Assembly (NCBI RefSeq): GCF_006491595.2
Contig: NZ_VEVQ02000014.1
Location: 1 to 64,000 of the forward strand
Length of the DNA: 64,000 nt
Direction of reading: 5' to 3'
From: Flavobacterium jejuense
GTDB taxonomy: Bacteria; Bacteroidota; Bacteroidia; Flavobacteriales; Flavobacteriaceae
Positions 53,760 through 62,304 of this stretch are shown here, piece after piece (position 1 is the stretch's first letter; every line of letters starts with the position of its first letter). The position numbers and the translations under genes are program-made. The notes beneath the pieces were generated by a model. That model saw only the letters and a program-made list of their open reading frames with translations. It ran no database searches and had not been told where the DNA came from.

Positions 53760-54992
53760 ATGCTTCGTTGGTTAATACCTTTGTTACTAATTTCCTTATT
53801 AGAGTTTTATTCTTTTCAAGCTGTTAAAACAGTTGTAAAATCTAAGTGGGTTTTAGGAATTTATCTTTTAGTGTCTGTTGGTGTTATAGTTTATATAACT
53901 TATTTTTTTTTAACTCATGATAGAGGATCAGGGCAAAATAAACAGTCACTTTTTGCAATAGGGTTGTTTTTAATAACCTTTGTTCCTAAAATTTTTTTAA
54001 CCCTTATTTTATTGGGTGAAGATATATATAGATTATTTTCGGGTTGTTTGAATTATTTTATAGGAAATAATCGTGGAGATTATTTCTTTCCTCAGAGAAG
54101 ACGATTTGTAAGTCAAATTGCACTTGGTCTTGCAGCGGTTCCATTTGGTTCTTTATTGTATGGAATGACTATTGGTAAGTATAATTTTAAAGTTAGAAAG
54201 CAGACCTTATTTTTTCCAGATTTACCACCAGAATTTGATGGGACAACGATTACTCAAATTTCAGACATTCATAGTGGAAGTTTTGATAATCCTGAAAAAA
54301 TTCAATATGCAATCGATTTAATTAATGAACAAAACTCTGATTTAGTATTGTTTACAGGAGATATAGTAAATACTCATGCTAAAGAAATGCATCCGTGGAT
54401 AGATACTTTTAAAAGGATTCATAATCCTAAATTAGGTAAATTTTCGGTTTTAGGAAATCATGATTATGGCGAATATTTTGATTGGAGTTCTAATGAAGAA
54501 AAGTTAGCTAATTTTAATGAGATTAAAGATTTGCATCAACAAATTGATTTTGATTTGCTTTTAAATAGAAACGTAGAGATTAAAAAAGGGCAAGATTCTA
54601 TAAGACTTATTGGTGTTGAAAATTGGGGTAAACATTTTAAAAAAGCTGGAGACTTAGAACTTGCTTCTAAAGGAGTTAAAAAAGAAGATTTTAAGATATT
54701 AATGAGCCATGATCCAAGTCATTGGGACGCAGAAGTGCAACATGATGATAATCATTATCATTTAACGCTTTCAGGTCACACACATGGATTTCAATTTGGC
54801 ATAGAGATACCTGGTTGGATTAAATGGAGTCCTGTACAATATGTATACAAACAATGGGCTGGATTATATGAAAATGTAGGTAGATATGTATATGTAAATA
54901 GAGGGTTTGGATTTCATGCCTATCCAGGAAGAGTAGGAATCATGCCAGAAATAACTGTTATAGAACTAAAAAAAGGTGAAAATGTAGCTTAA
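53760..54992 (+). CDS. Membrane-anchored metallophosphoesterase
   Basis: A 410-residue protein with four or five N-terminal membrane helices (about 1-120) and a calcineurin-like phosphoesterase domain: ISDIHSGSF (D-x-H), TGDIVN (GD), LGNHDYG (GNHD), and SGHTHG (GHTH). These coordinate two metal ions. Members of this group hydrolyse nucleotide-sugars, UDP-diacylglucosamine-like lipids or cyclic nucleotides; substrate not determinable. The ATG at 53760 is preferred; a TTG at 53733 would add nine residues. The next gene, the thioredoxin-like one, follows 52 bases later. Confidence 0.88.
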   Translation: MLRWLIPLLLISLLEFYSFQAVKTVVKSKWVLGIYLLVSVGVIVYITYFFLTHDRGSGQNKQSLFAIGLFLITFVPKIFLTLILLGEDIYRLFSGCLNYFIGNNRGDYFFPQRRRFVSQIALGLAAVPFGSLLYGMTIGKYNFKVRKQTLFFPDLPPEFDGTTITQISDIHSGSFDNPEKIQYAIDLINEQNSDLVLFTGDIVNTHAKEMHPWIDTFKRIHNPKLGKFSVLGNHDYGEYFDWSSNEEKLANFNEIKDLHQQIDFDLLLNRNVEIKKGQDSIRLIGVENWGKHFKKAGDLELASKGVKKEDFKILMSHDPSHWDAEVQHDDNHYHLTLSGHTHGFQFGIEIPGWIKWSPVQYVYKQWAGLYENVGRYVYVNRGFGFHAYPGRVGIMPEITVIELKKGENVA

Positions 54993-55044
54993 TTCAGTAA
55001 AAATGCTACATTTGTATATTATTTTTGCTTAAAAATTTCGATTT

Positions 55045-55341
55045 ATGTCAAAATTTGGGGAACTTATCGATGCTCATGTACCTGTATTGATAGATTTTTT
55101 TACAGAATGGAACGAGCCTTCGGTTGCGATGAACGAAGTTATTCGTGATGTTGCAGCAGCTTTAGGAGATAAAGCCAGAGTTATTAAAATTGATGTGGAT
55201 AAAAATCGTGAACTTGCTGAAGCTTTGCGAGTTAAAGGTTTGCCTACATTAATGATTTATAAAGAAGGTCAAATGGTTTGGAGACAAAGTGGTGAAATGG
55301 ATGCTAATACTTTAATAGCATTGGTTACAGAACAAGCTTAA
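55045..55341 (+). CDS. Thioredoxin-fold protein lacking the catalytic CxxC
   Basis: A 98-residue thioredoxin fold with PVLIDFFTEW (beta strand and Trp), IKIDVDKNRELAEALRVKGLPTLMIYK (with the cis-Pro, LPTLMIY) and WRQSGEMDANTLI. The active-site segment normally reading WCGPCK reads WNEPSV here, so both catalytic Cys are replaced (Asn and Ser). It therefore cannot do thiol-disulfide exchange by the usual mechanism, and is likely a chaperone or a binding partner. A similar Cys-less thioredoxin seems to recur in Flavobacteria; this is recalled, not verified. Confidence 0.8.
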   Translation: MSKFGELIDAHVPVLIDFFTEWNEPSVAMNEVIRDVAAALGDKARVIKIDVDKNRELAEALRVKGLPTLMIYKEGQMVWRQSGEMDANTLIALVTEQA

Positions 55342-55976
55342 GTTATAGTTTCAAAAACAAAGCCCTTTTCTTTTAATTCTTGTATTGCTTTTGGTAATGC
55401 ATACTCTAAGTTTTTTTTAGCTTTTAAGCTATCGTGAAAGACGATTATACTTCCAGTAGTAGTGTTTTTAACAACATTTTTTAAGCAATTTTCTGGTGTA
55501 ATATTTTGATCAAAATCATAACTTAAAACATCCCACATTATTATTTGGTATCCTTCCGCTTTAATTCTTTTTGCCTGTTGTTTTTTTATTTTACCATAAG
55601 GTGGGCGAAATAATTTATGATTTGCTAAATCAAAACTTTCAATTTCAATTTTACATAAATTAAAATTTTCTAAATAATCTTTAGTGTTGGTTTTCCAACC
55701 CTTCAAATGATTGAAAGTGTGATTTCCAATAGAATGATTCTCTTGCGCTATTCTTTTGAAGATTTGTGGATTTTTTTTTATATTATCTCCAATGCAGAAA
55801 AAAGTTGCTTTTATGTTTTCTTTTTTTAAAATATCTAATACCCATTCCGTTACTTGAGGAATAGGACCATCGTCAAAAGTTAAAAATATTTTTTGTTCAG
55901 TATTTTTTATTTTCCAGCTATAATTTGGAAATAAATATTGAATAAATGAAGGTATTTTAATCCAAAAAGTACTCAT
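55338..55976 (-). CDS. Polysaccharide deacetylase family protein
   Basis: A 212-residue NodB-fold hydrolase with FLTFDDGPIPQVTEWVLDIL (motif 1, TFDDG), IGNHTFNHLKG (motif 2, the HxxxH metal pair) and FRPPYGKIKK (motif 3). A hydrophobic start (IPSFIQYLFP) may be a weak anchor but is not a clear signal peptide. Such enzymes deacetylate peptidoglycan or exopolysaccharide. It converges with the thioredoxin gene (stop codons overlap by four bases). Confidence 0.88.
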   Translation of the reverse strand: MSTFWIKIPSFIQYLFPNYSWKIKNTEQKIFLTFDDGPIPQVTEWVLDILKKENIKATFFCIGDNIKKNPQIFKRIAQENHSIGNHTFNHLKGWKTNTKDYLENFNLCKIEIESFDLANHKLFRPPYGKIKKQQAKRIKAEGYQIIMWDVLSYDFDQNITPENCLKNVVKNTTTGSIIVFHDSLKAKKNLEYALPKAIQELKEKGFVFETIT

Positions 55977-56000
55977 AATGTAAATGTAAAAAATAAAAAA

Positions 56001-56025
56001 GTGTGATAAGAAGCCCTTATCACAC
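56001..56025. terminator. Bidirectional terminator between deacetylase and DUF2723 genes
   Basis: A perfect 10-bp stem GTGTGATAAG (56001-56010) and CTTATCACAC (56016-56025), with T-rich and A-rich flanks. It lies 23 bases after the DUF2723 gene end (-) and 25 bases before the deacetylase start (-), so on the minus strand it terminates the glycosyltransferase transcript. Confidence 0.85.
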
Positions 56026-56048
56026 TTTTTAGGTTTTTAAAACAAAAA

Positions 56049-59000
56049 TCACTCCATATCTCTGTCGTATTCAGGAAACATCTTGTTATAATTATTGAAT
56101 TTTGTTTTTTCTTGGTTATAGAACTCTAAGTCATCAGCACGCTTCATTATTTCTAATAGGCTTCTGTAGCGTTCAATATTAGAAACTATCGTCATCATAG
56201 TTTCTCTGTCTATTTGATTTCTATTAATGCCTTTGTAATAAGTTAATTCTTCTTGGTATTTGATAATTAATTGCTTTAATACTAATCTAGCCTTTTCTTT
56301 CTTTCCTATTTCGTAATAGCCTTCTGCAAATGGATCAACTAAAGTATAATATTCAAAATAATCAATTGGCATTTTTTCCATTGCTAAATCAATTATGTTT
56401 TCAGCTTTCTCATTTTTACCTTCATTTATTAATATTTCCATTAGTCTCGCAAGGTTAGTTCTATATGTAATACCATTTTTACGTGTTTCAGGGTCGTGAT
56501 ACATATCTGGATTACCACTATTTCCCCAATCCCACTTTCTAATAATGTTATACATTTTGTCAGAATCGATGAATCCCATTTCTAAAGGGTTTGGACCGTC
56601 ATTACTGTTTTTTGTTTTTATAGGAACTAACTTAAAGCACATAGCATCAAGTTCTAAATAATCCTTCATCCATAGATAGTCTTCATCTCCAAAACTTCCA
56701 CCAGTAAAATAAATTGGTCGTTTCCAGTTGTTTGCGTTAATAATGTCAAGCATCATCAATCTGTTTTTATATAAAGCATCTCCTTTAATCTTAAACTGCA
56801 TATAAGGAACAATTGAGTCATAGTATTTTGGAGAAACAACTTTGTTCTTAATAATTGTTTCTTTGTCAATAGGTATAACAATCTTGTTAGATGGAAAGTA
56901 ATTAACAGATTGGCCACTTTTTAAATCAATTTTTGCTCTTTCATCTTCTAAAGACATAAATCGAATTAAATCTTGTAAAAGAATAGAATCCTTAGTTTTT
57001 TCAATAAAGAAACTATAATCTCTATTACTTCCTCTGTATAAATCACTTGACATGGTAAGTGGAATTGGGTCAGATTCATAAGCCTTTCTTCTCATTTGAT
57101 CGATGTACCAATCTGTCATAAATAAACTTGTATTTACGATTCTAACATCTGTTCGGTATCCTTCAATTTCTTGTGCATACCAAAGAGGGAAGGTGTCATT
57201 ATCTCCAATGGTGAATAATATAGCATTTTCATCGCATGAGTCTAAATAGGCTTTTGCATTAGCTAAAGCAGTATACTTATTGGCACGAGAATGATCGTTC
57301 CAGTTTTGAGAAGCCATTAAAACGGGTGCTGCTAATAATGTTAATCCAAGTACAACTGGAATGGTAAGTTTAGGGTTTAGGAAATTTTTAATACCGTCAT
57401 ATAAAGAATATACTCCAAAAGCTATCCACATAGCAAATACATAAAAAGAACCAACTAAAGCGTAATCACGTTCTCTAGGTTCAAAAGGTCTTTCGTTTAA
57501 ATATATTTTTAGAGCTAATCCAGTAAATAAGAATAAAACAAGTAAAACATAAAAACTTTTTACATCTTTCTTAGCATGATAAATCATTCCGATTATCGCT
57601 AGTATGAAAGGCAAGAAAAAATAAGTATTTCTACCTTTATTGTTAAGCATATCAGAAGTTAAGTTTTTTTGACTTCCAAGTCTAATTGTATCTAGGAATT
57701 TTATACCACTAATCCAATTCCCTTCAAAAGAATCACCTTTCCATTGGTTGTCACTTTGTCGACCAGTAAAATTCCACATTAGGTATCTCCAATACATATC
57801 TCCAAATTGATAGTCAAACATAAACTTCATGTTGTTTACGAAGCTTGGTTTTTCAACAATTAAATAATCGCCATATCCTTTCAGAAATTTATTATAATCA
57901 TCAAGGTCTAAGTTAGATCTTTTGTCATTAAATGCACTTCTAAATTCAGATACTATTTGTACTAATTCTTGTTCGTCAGCATATTCAGGTTTAATTCTAA
58001 AGTCTAATGGTTCTGTGAAACGCATGTAGTTGGCACTATGATCGCTACTCCACATTCTAGGTAAAAATGCTTTGTGATTGTCATCAGTGTTTTGATTAGC
58101 ATTTTTGTAATTATTTGTAATGATATACTTGCCAGACTTATAGTCTCTTTCATAATTAGGTTTCCCATCTAAGTATGGATTGTTTTCATCTAAACCAGAG
58201 TAGGTGTCAGAAAACTGAGGTCCATAAAATAAATGTTGTTCACCATATTGTTCTCTGTTGTAGTAAGCTAAAACTTCTGCTGCATCTGAAGGTTTGTTCT
58301 CGTTAATTGGAGGATTTGCATTAGCTCTAATAGGAAGCATTAACCAAGTTGAAAAACCAATTAAAATAAATAAAACAGAAAGTATAATTGTGTTGTAAAA
58401 GACATGTCCTTTTGTTTTGGTGTATTTTAAACCAAAATAGAATAAAGTTACTAGAACAATGAAAGCTATAATTGTACCAGAATTAAAAGGTAATCCTAAG
58501 CTGTTTACTACAAAAATTTCTGTTTTTCCAAAAAAAGCTAAAGTGTAAGGAAGTAATAATTTGAAAATGAACAGAAGTATGGCAACAATAACTACATTGG
58601 CAATTAAAAAACTTTTTACAGTAATGTTCTTATGTTTTTTGAAAAAATAAAGGAAACCAATAGCAGGAAAAGTCAATAAAGCCATGAAATGAACTCCAAA
58701 TGATAAGCCTATAACGAGTGAAATAATAAGTAACCATTTGTTTCCTTTAGGTTTATCCATGTCTTGTTCCCATCTTAAACCTAGCCAGAAAAGTAAAGCA
58801 ATTAAAAAAGAAGCCATAGCATAAACTTCTGCTTCTACTGCATTAAACCAGAAACTGTCAGAAAAAGTAAAAGCTAAAGAGGCTACAAAAGCACTACCTA
58901 ATAGCATGATGTAATTTTCTGTAGAGTTGTTTTCTTCTTTAATGAAAATTCGTTTCATTAAAAGAGTCAAAGACCAAAACATAAAAAGAATTGTAAAAGC

Positions 59001-59264
59001 ACTTGAAAACACAGACATCATATTAACCATGAATGCTATTTTTGAGGCACTATTTGCAAACATTGCAAAGAAAGCACCTAACATTTGAAATAAAGGAGCT
59101 CCAGGTGGATGTCCGATTTCAAGATTAGCAGAAGTAGCAATGTATTCTCCACAATCCCAAAAGCTCATTGTAGGTTCAACTGTTAATGTGAAGGTTACTA
59201 GGGCAATAGTAAAAGTAACCCAACCTACTATAGTGTTCCATTTTTTAAAATTAAATGCAGTCAT
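56049..59264 (-). CDS. DUF2723 membrane protein O-mannosyltransferase-like (GT117)
   Basis: A 1071-residue protein with about 12 membrane helices in the first two thirds and a soluble C-terminal helical part (about 880-1060, TPR-like). The early SFWDCGEYIA, with the acidic pair of PMT-type transferases, and GHPPGAPLFQMLG place it in the DUF2723 family, which is specific to Bacteroidetes and linked to protein O-glycosylation. The ATG at 59264 (MTAFNFKKW) is preferred over an upstream one at 59300. It is a single gene with a terminator downstream. Confidence 0.88.
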   Translation of the reverse strand: MTAFNFKKWNTIVGWVTFTIALVTFTLTVEPTMSFWDCGEYIATSANLEIGHPPGAPLFQMLGAFFAMFANSASKIAFMVNMMSVFSSAFTILFMFWSLTLLMKRIFIKEENNSTENYIMLLGSAFVASLAFTFSDSFWFNAVEAEVYAMASFLIALLFWLGLRWEQDMDKPKGNKWLLIISLVIGLSFGVHFMALLTFPAIGFLYFFKKHKNITVKSFLIANVVIVAILLFIFKLLLPYTLAFFGKTEIFVVNSLGLPFNSGTIIAFIVLVTLFYFGLKYTKTKGHVFYNTIILSVLFILIGFSTWLMLPIRANANPPINENKPSDAAEVLAYYNREQYGEQHLFYGPQFSDTYSGLDENNPYLDGKPNYERDYKSGKYIITNNYKNANQNTDDNHKAFLPRMWSSDHSANYMRFTEPLDFRIKPEYADEQELVQIVSEFRSAFNDKRSNLDLDDYNKFLKGYGDYLIVEKPSFVNNMKFMFDYQFGDMYWRYLMWNFTGRQSDNQWKGDSFEGNWISGIKFLDTIRLGSQKNLTSDMLNNKGRNTYFFLPFILAIIGMIYHAKKDVKSFYVLLVLFLFTGLALKIYLNERPFEPRERDYALVGSFYVFAMWIAFGVYSLYDGIKNFLNPKLTIPVVLGLTLLAAPVLMASQNWNDHSRANKYTALANAKAYLDSCDENAILFTIGDNDTFPLWYAQEIEGYRTDVRIVNTSLFMTDWYIDQMRRKAYESDPIPLTMSSDLYRGSNRDYSFFIEKTKDSILLQDLIRFMSLEDERAKIDLKSGQSVNYFPSNKIVIPIDKETIIKNKVVSPKYYDSIVPYMQFKIKGDALYKNRLMMLDIINANNWKRPIYFTGGSFGDEDYLWMKDYLELDAMCFKLVPIKTKNSNDGPNPLEMGFIDSDKMYNIIRKWDWGNSGNPDMYHDPETRKNGITYRTNLARLMEILINEGKNEKAENIIDLAMEKMPIDYFEYYTLVDPFAEGYYEIGKKEKARLVLKQLIIKYQEELTYYKGINRNQIDRETMMTIVSNIERYRSLLEIMKRADDLEFYNQEKTKFNNYNKMFPEYDRDME

Positions 59265-59364
59265 AAAGTGTCTATTTGTCTTTTTTAATTTGTAATACAA
59301 AGAAACTACTTTTTTGTTAGCATAAAAGATTTAAAATAAATTTTAATATTTTTTTTAGAAAAAC

Positions 59365-59394
59365 TTGCAGAATAAAAAATATGTTCTAAATTTG
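59365..59394 (+). promoter_or_regulatory. Bacteroidetes-type promoter of tRNA-Gln
   Basis: TTG (59365-59367) and TAAATTTG (59387-59394) are 19 bases apart, an exact match to the -33/-7 consensus. The tRNA starts 19 bases after the -7 element. Confidence 0.8.
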
Positions 59395-59413
59395 CACTCG
59401 CATTAAGGAAATA

Positions 59414-59484
59414 TGTCCCATGGTGTAATGGTAACACTCCGGTTTTTGGTACCGTCATTCAAGGTTCGAGTCCTTGTGGGACAA
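59414..59484 (+). tRNA. tRNA-Gln (TTG)
   Basis: A 71-nt gene with acceptor stem TGTCCCA/TGGGACA, D arm GTGT-AATGGTA-ACAC, anticodon loop TTTTGGT with anticodon TTG, and T arm with TTCGAGT. The anticodon stem has a C-T mismatch at its outer pair (27-43). Discriminator is A and CCA is not encoded. A terminator follows within seven bases. Confidence 0.93.
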
Positions 59485-59490
59485 CAAAAA

Positions 59491-59515
59491 GCCTCTCAGT
59501 TGAGAGGCTTTTTTT
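59491..59515. terminator. Terminator after tRNA-Gln, shared with the Usp gene
   Basis: GCCTCTCA (59491-59498) pairs with TGAGAGGC (59501-59508) across a 2-base loop, with a T run on the plus side and an A run on the other. It lies between tRNA-Gln and the convergent universal stress protein gene ending at 59534. Confidence 0.88.
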
Positions 59516-59533
59516 ATTTCAATTGTTTTTAGG

Positions 59534-60358
59534 TTATATTTTAAAGGTTATAACAGGTCTTTTGGCATGATTGACTAAGTCTTCACTAATGCTTCCATTA
59601 AAGAAGTGAGATAGGCCTTTTCTTCCGTGTGTACTCATTCCAATGATATCAGCATCTACGCTTTTTGCAAAATGAAGTATTCCTTTTTCAACATTAATGT
59701 CGTTATAGATATGAGTGGAGAAGCTGTTTATTTTAAAGCCAGAAATAAAATCATCCATGGTGTTTTGAGCAACATGAGTGGATTTAAAATTATTAGGTGT
59801 GTTTATATTTACCAAATGAATGTGTGAATTGAACTTATTGGCGAAATCTACTACTTTTTCAAATGGTTTTTTTATTTCATCTGAAAAATCAGAAGCAAAC
59901 ACAAAGTTATTTGCGTTAAAATTTTCTTCCTCTCTTTTAATAACTAAAACTGGTATTTCGGAATTTCTAACTACCTTTTCAGTATTTGAGCCAATAAACA
60001 TTTCTTGAAAACCACTAGCACCATGAGAACCCATAACAATTAAATCGGCATTCTCGCTTTTTTCGTTTTTCATGATTCCGTCGAAGGCAACTTCAAATTG
60101 TATTACTTTGGTAGTTTTGATACCTTGTAAATAAGGTGCGTTCATTATATTGTCTAGTTTTGCTATAGCTGCATTTTTAAAAAGCATTAACTCTGGTATT
60201 TCATGAGATGAGGTTATAGCATCGTTTCCTGTAGTGGGAAGTTCAAGCATATGTATAACAATAATTTCACTATTGTCTTTTTTAGCTATTTGGGCAGCAA
60301 CTTTTAGGGCATATTCAGCGTGTTTGGAAAAATCTGTAGGGACTAAAATTTTTTTCAT
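59534..60358 (-). CDS. Universal stress protein, two UspA domains
   Basis: A 274-residue tandem Usp. Domain 1 (about 1-140) has KKILVPTDFSKHAEYALKV and the nucleotide-loop-like VMGSHGASGFQEMFIGSNTEKVV. Domain 2 (about 150-274) has VFASDFSDEIKKPFEKVV and GMSTHGRKGLSHFFNGSISEDLVNHA. The GxHG-x9-GS pattern indicates ATP-binding type. UspA proteins accumulate on growth arrest and stress. The upstream region is shared with the divergent rimP leader and contains a weak TAACTTTA-type -7 element. Confidence 0.92.
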   Translation of the reverse strand: MKKILVPTDFSKHAEYALKVAAQIAKKDNSEIIVIHMLELPTTGNDAITSSHEIPELMLFKNAAIAKLDNIMNAPYLQGIKTTKVIQFEVAFDGIMKNEKSENADLIVMGSHGASGFQEMFIGSNTEKVVRNSEIPVLVIKREEENFNANNFVFASDFSDEIKKPFEKVVDFANKFNSHIHLVNINTPNNFKSTHVAQNTMDDFISGFKINSFSTHIYNDINVEKGILHFAKSVDADIIGMSTHGRKGLSHFFNGSISEDLVNHAKRPVITFKI

Positions 60359-60460
60359 AAATACTTTATTTTTTAATAATTTAAATTGTAAAAGTTTACA
60401 TCATAAAGTTACTGATTATATTCTAATTAAACAATTATTTTAATTTAAAAAAATATTATG

Positions 60461-60468
60461 TATATTTG
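60461..60468 (+). promoter_or_regulatory. -7 element of the rimP-nusA-infB promoter
   Basis: TATATTTG (60461-60468) fits the Bacteroidetes -7 consensus TAnnTTTG. No clear TTG is seen 19 bases upstream, so strength is uncertain. Transcripts starting about eight bases later would cross the hairpin at 60499-60524 before reaching rimP. Confidence 0.55.
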
Positions 60469-60498
60469 CACCGATTATTTATAAAGTAGTTAAATAAT

Positions 60499-60524
60499 GA
60501 GGCACGCATTGCGTGCCTCTTTTT
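60499..60524 (+). terminator. Terminator-like hairpin in the leader of rimP (possible attenuator)
   Basis: GAGGCACGC (60499-60507) pairs perfectly with GCGTGCCTC (60511-60519) across a three-base loop and is followed by a T run (60520-60524). It sits between the TATATTTG promoter element and the rimP start, nine bases upstream of the ATG. In the homologous E. coli operon a leader terminator and NusA control read-through, so attenuation is a sensible reading, but unproven here. Confidence 0.7.
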
Positions 60525-60532
60525 ATAAAAAT

Positions 60533-61000
60533 ATGACATTTAAAGAAGACGTAAATCAGTTGTTAGAAGACGCCTTAAAAGAGCGTCCATCTTTGTTTTT
60601 GATTGATCTCAAAATAGATGATTCGTTTAAAATAAATATTGTTTTAGATGGTGATAACGGTGTTAGTTTACAGGATTGCATAGATGTAAGTCGAGCGATT
60701 GACGGTAATTTGGATAGTGAGAAATATGACTTTAGTATTGAAGTAGCTTCTGCTGGAGTTTCAAGTCCATTGAGTTTGGTTAGACAATACAAAAAGAATA
60801 TTGGAAGGAATTTAAAGGTTAAAACAACAACATCACAAGAGATCGAAGCATTGCTTTCAGCTGCTGATGATGATGGAATCACATTAGAGTGGAAAGCAAG
60901 AGAACCAAAAAAAATAGGAAAAGGTAAAGAAACAGTAGAAAAATCTGTAAATTTGCCTTATTCTGAAATTAAAGAAGCTACAGTAATAGTATTATTTTAA
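60533..61000 (+). CDS. rimP: Ribosome maturation factor RimP
   Basis: RimP assists 30S maturation. The 155-residue protein from ATG at 60533 (MTFKEDVNQLLEDAL) contains the IDLKIDDSFKINIVLDGDNGVSLQDCIDVSRAID segment and the SVEVASAGVSSPL-type motif (here FSIEVASAGVSSPLSL). An in-frame ATG at 60497 would add 12 residues translated through the leader hairpin and is unlikely. It is the first gene of rimP-nusA-infB; nusA follows after 13 bases. Confidence 0.95.
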   Translation: MTFKEDVNQLLEDALKERPSLFLIDLKIDDSFKINIVLDGDNGVSLQDCIDVSRAIDGNLDSEKYDFSIEVASAGVSSPLSLVRQYKKNIGRNLKVKTTTSQEIEALLSAADDDGITLEWKAREPKKIGKGKETVEKSVNLPYSEIKEATVIVLF

Positions 61001-61013
61001 ATAAAGAGTTGAC

Positions 61014-62252
61014 ATGGAAAATATTGCGTTAATAGAATCGTTTTCAGAATTTAAAGACGATAAGCTCATAGATAGAGTTACCTTAATGGCAATTTTAGAA
61101 GATGTGTTTAGAAATGCATTGAAGAAAAAATATGGTTCAGATGATAATTTTGATATCATTATTAATCCTGATAAAGGAGATATGGAAATTTGGAGAAATA
61201 GAACTGTTGTTGAAAATGGAGAAGTTGAAGATGAAAACTCTGAAATTTCATTAGCGGACGCAAGAAAAATTGAACCTGATTTTGAAGTAGGTGAAGATGT
61301 TTCTGAAGAAGTGAAGTTATTTCAATTAGGAAGAAGAGCTATTTTAGCACTTCGTCAAAACTTAATATCAAAAATTCATGAACATGACAATACTAATCTT
61401 TATAAACAATTTAAAGATTTAGTAGGAGATATTTATACGGCTGAAGTTCACCATGTAAGACCTAAAATGGTGGTTTTGATGGATGATGATGGAAATGAAA
61501 TTGTTTTACTAAAAGAAAAACAAATTCCTAATGACTATTTCAAAAAAGGAGATAATGTTAGGGGGATTATTGAAAGTGTTGAATTAAAAGGGAATAAACC
61601 TCAAATTATGATGTCAAGAACGGCACCAGAGTTTCTTGAAAAATTATTTGAACAGGAAATTCCTGAAGTATTCGATGGTTTGATTAATGTGAAAAAAGTT
61701 GTAAGAATTCCTGGAGAAAAAGCAAAAGTAGCTGTTGATTCTTATGATGATAGAATTGATCCAGTTGGTGCTTGTGTAGGAATGAAGGGGTCGCGTATTC
61801 ACGGAATTGTTCGTGAATTAGGTAATGAAAATATTGATGTTATCAATTATACTAATAATATTCAATTATACATAACAAGAGCTTTAAGTCCAGCAAAAGT
61901 TTCTTCTGTTAAAATTGATGAGGAAACTAAAAAAGCTGAAGTTTTCTTGAAAGTCGAAGAAGTATCTAAAGCAATTGGTAGAGGAGGTTATAACATTAAA
62001 TTAGCAAGTTTATTAACAGGTTATGAGTTAGATGTTATTAGAGAAGGTGTTGTTGAAGTTGATGATGTTGAATTAAGAGAGTTCTCTGATGAAATTGATG
62101 CTTGGGTGATTGAAGAGTTTGAAAAAATAGGATTAGATACAGCTAGAAGTATTTTAGGTCAAGATGTTGAAGATTTAGTAAGAAGAACAGACTTAGAAGA
62201 AGAAACTATATTAGAAGTTGTTCGTATTTTAAAAGAAGAATTAGAAGACTAA
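61014..62252 (+). CDS. nusA: Transcription termination/antitermination protein NusA
   Basis: NusA modulates pausing, termination and antitermination by RNA polymerase. The 412-residue protein has the N-terminal polymerase-binding region (about 1-125), an S1 domain (about 135-200, GDNVRGIIESVEL) and two KH domains (about 235-350, with DPVGACVGMKGSRIHGIVRELGNENIDVI and VSKAIGRGGYNIKLASLLTGYELDV). It lacks the C-terminal acidic repeats of E. coli NusA, as is common in Bacteroidetes. Second gene of the operon. Confidence 0.97.
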   Translation: MENIALIESFSEFKDDKLIDRVTLMAILEDVFRNALKKKYGSDDNFDIIINPDKGDMEIWRNRTVVENGEVEDENSEISLADARKIEPDFEVGEDVSEEVKLFQLGRRAILALRQNLISKIHEHDNTNLYKQFKDLVGDIYTAEVHHVRPKMVVLMDDDGNEIVLLKEKQIPNDYFKKGDNVRGIIESVELKGNKPQIMMSRTAPEFLEKLFEQEIPEVFDGLINVKKVVRIPGEKAKVAVDSYDDRIDPVGACVGMKGSRIHGIVRELGNENIDVINYTNNIQLYITRALSPAKVSSVKIDEETKKAEVFLKVEEVSKAIGRGGYNIKLASLLTGYELDVIREGVVEVDDVELREFSDEIDAWVIEEFEKIGLDTARSILGQDVEDLVRRTDLEEETILEVVRILKEELED

Positions 62253-62304
62253 TTTTTAGAAAAATAACAACACACAAAACAAAAAGAATTAGAAAAAAGA
62301 TTAT

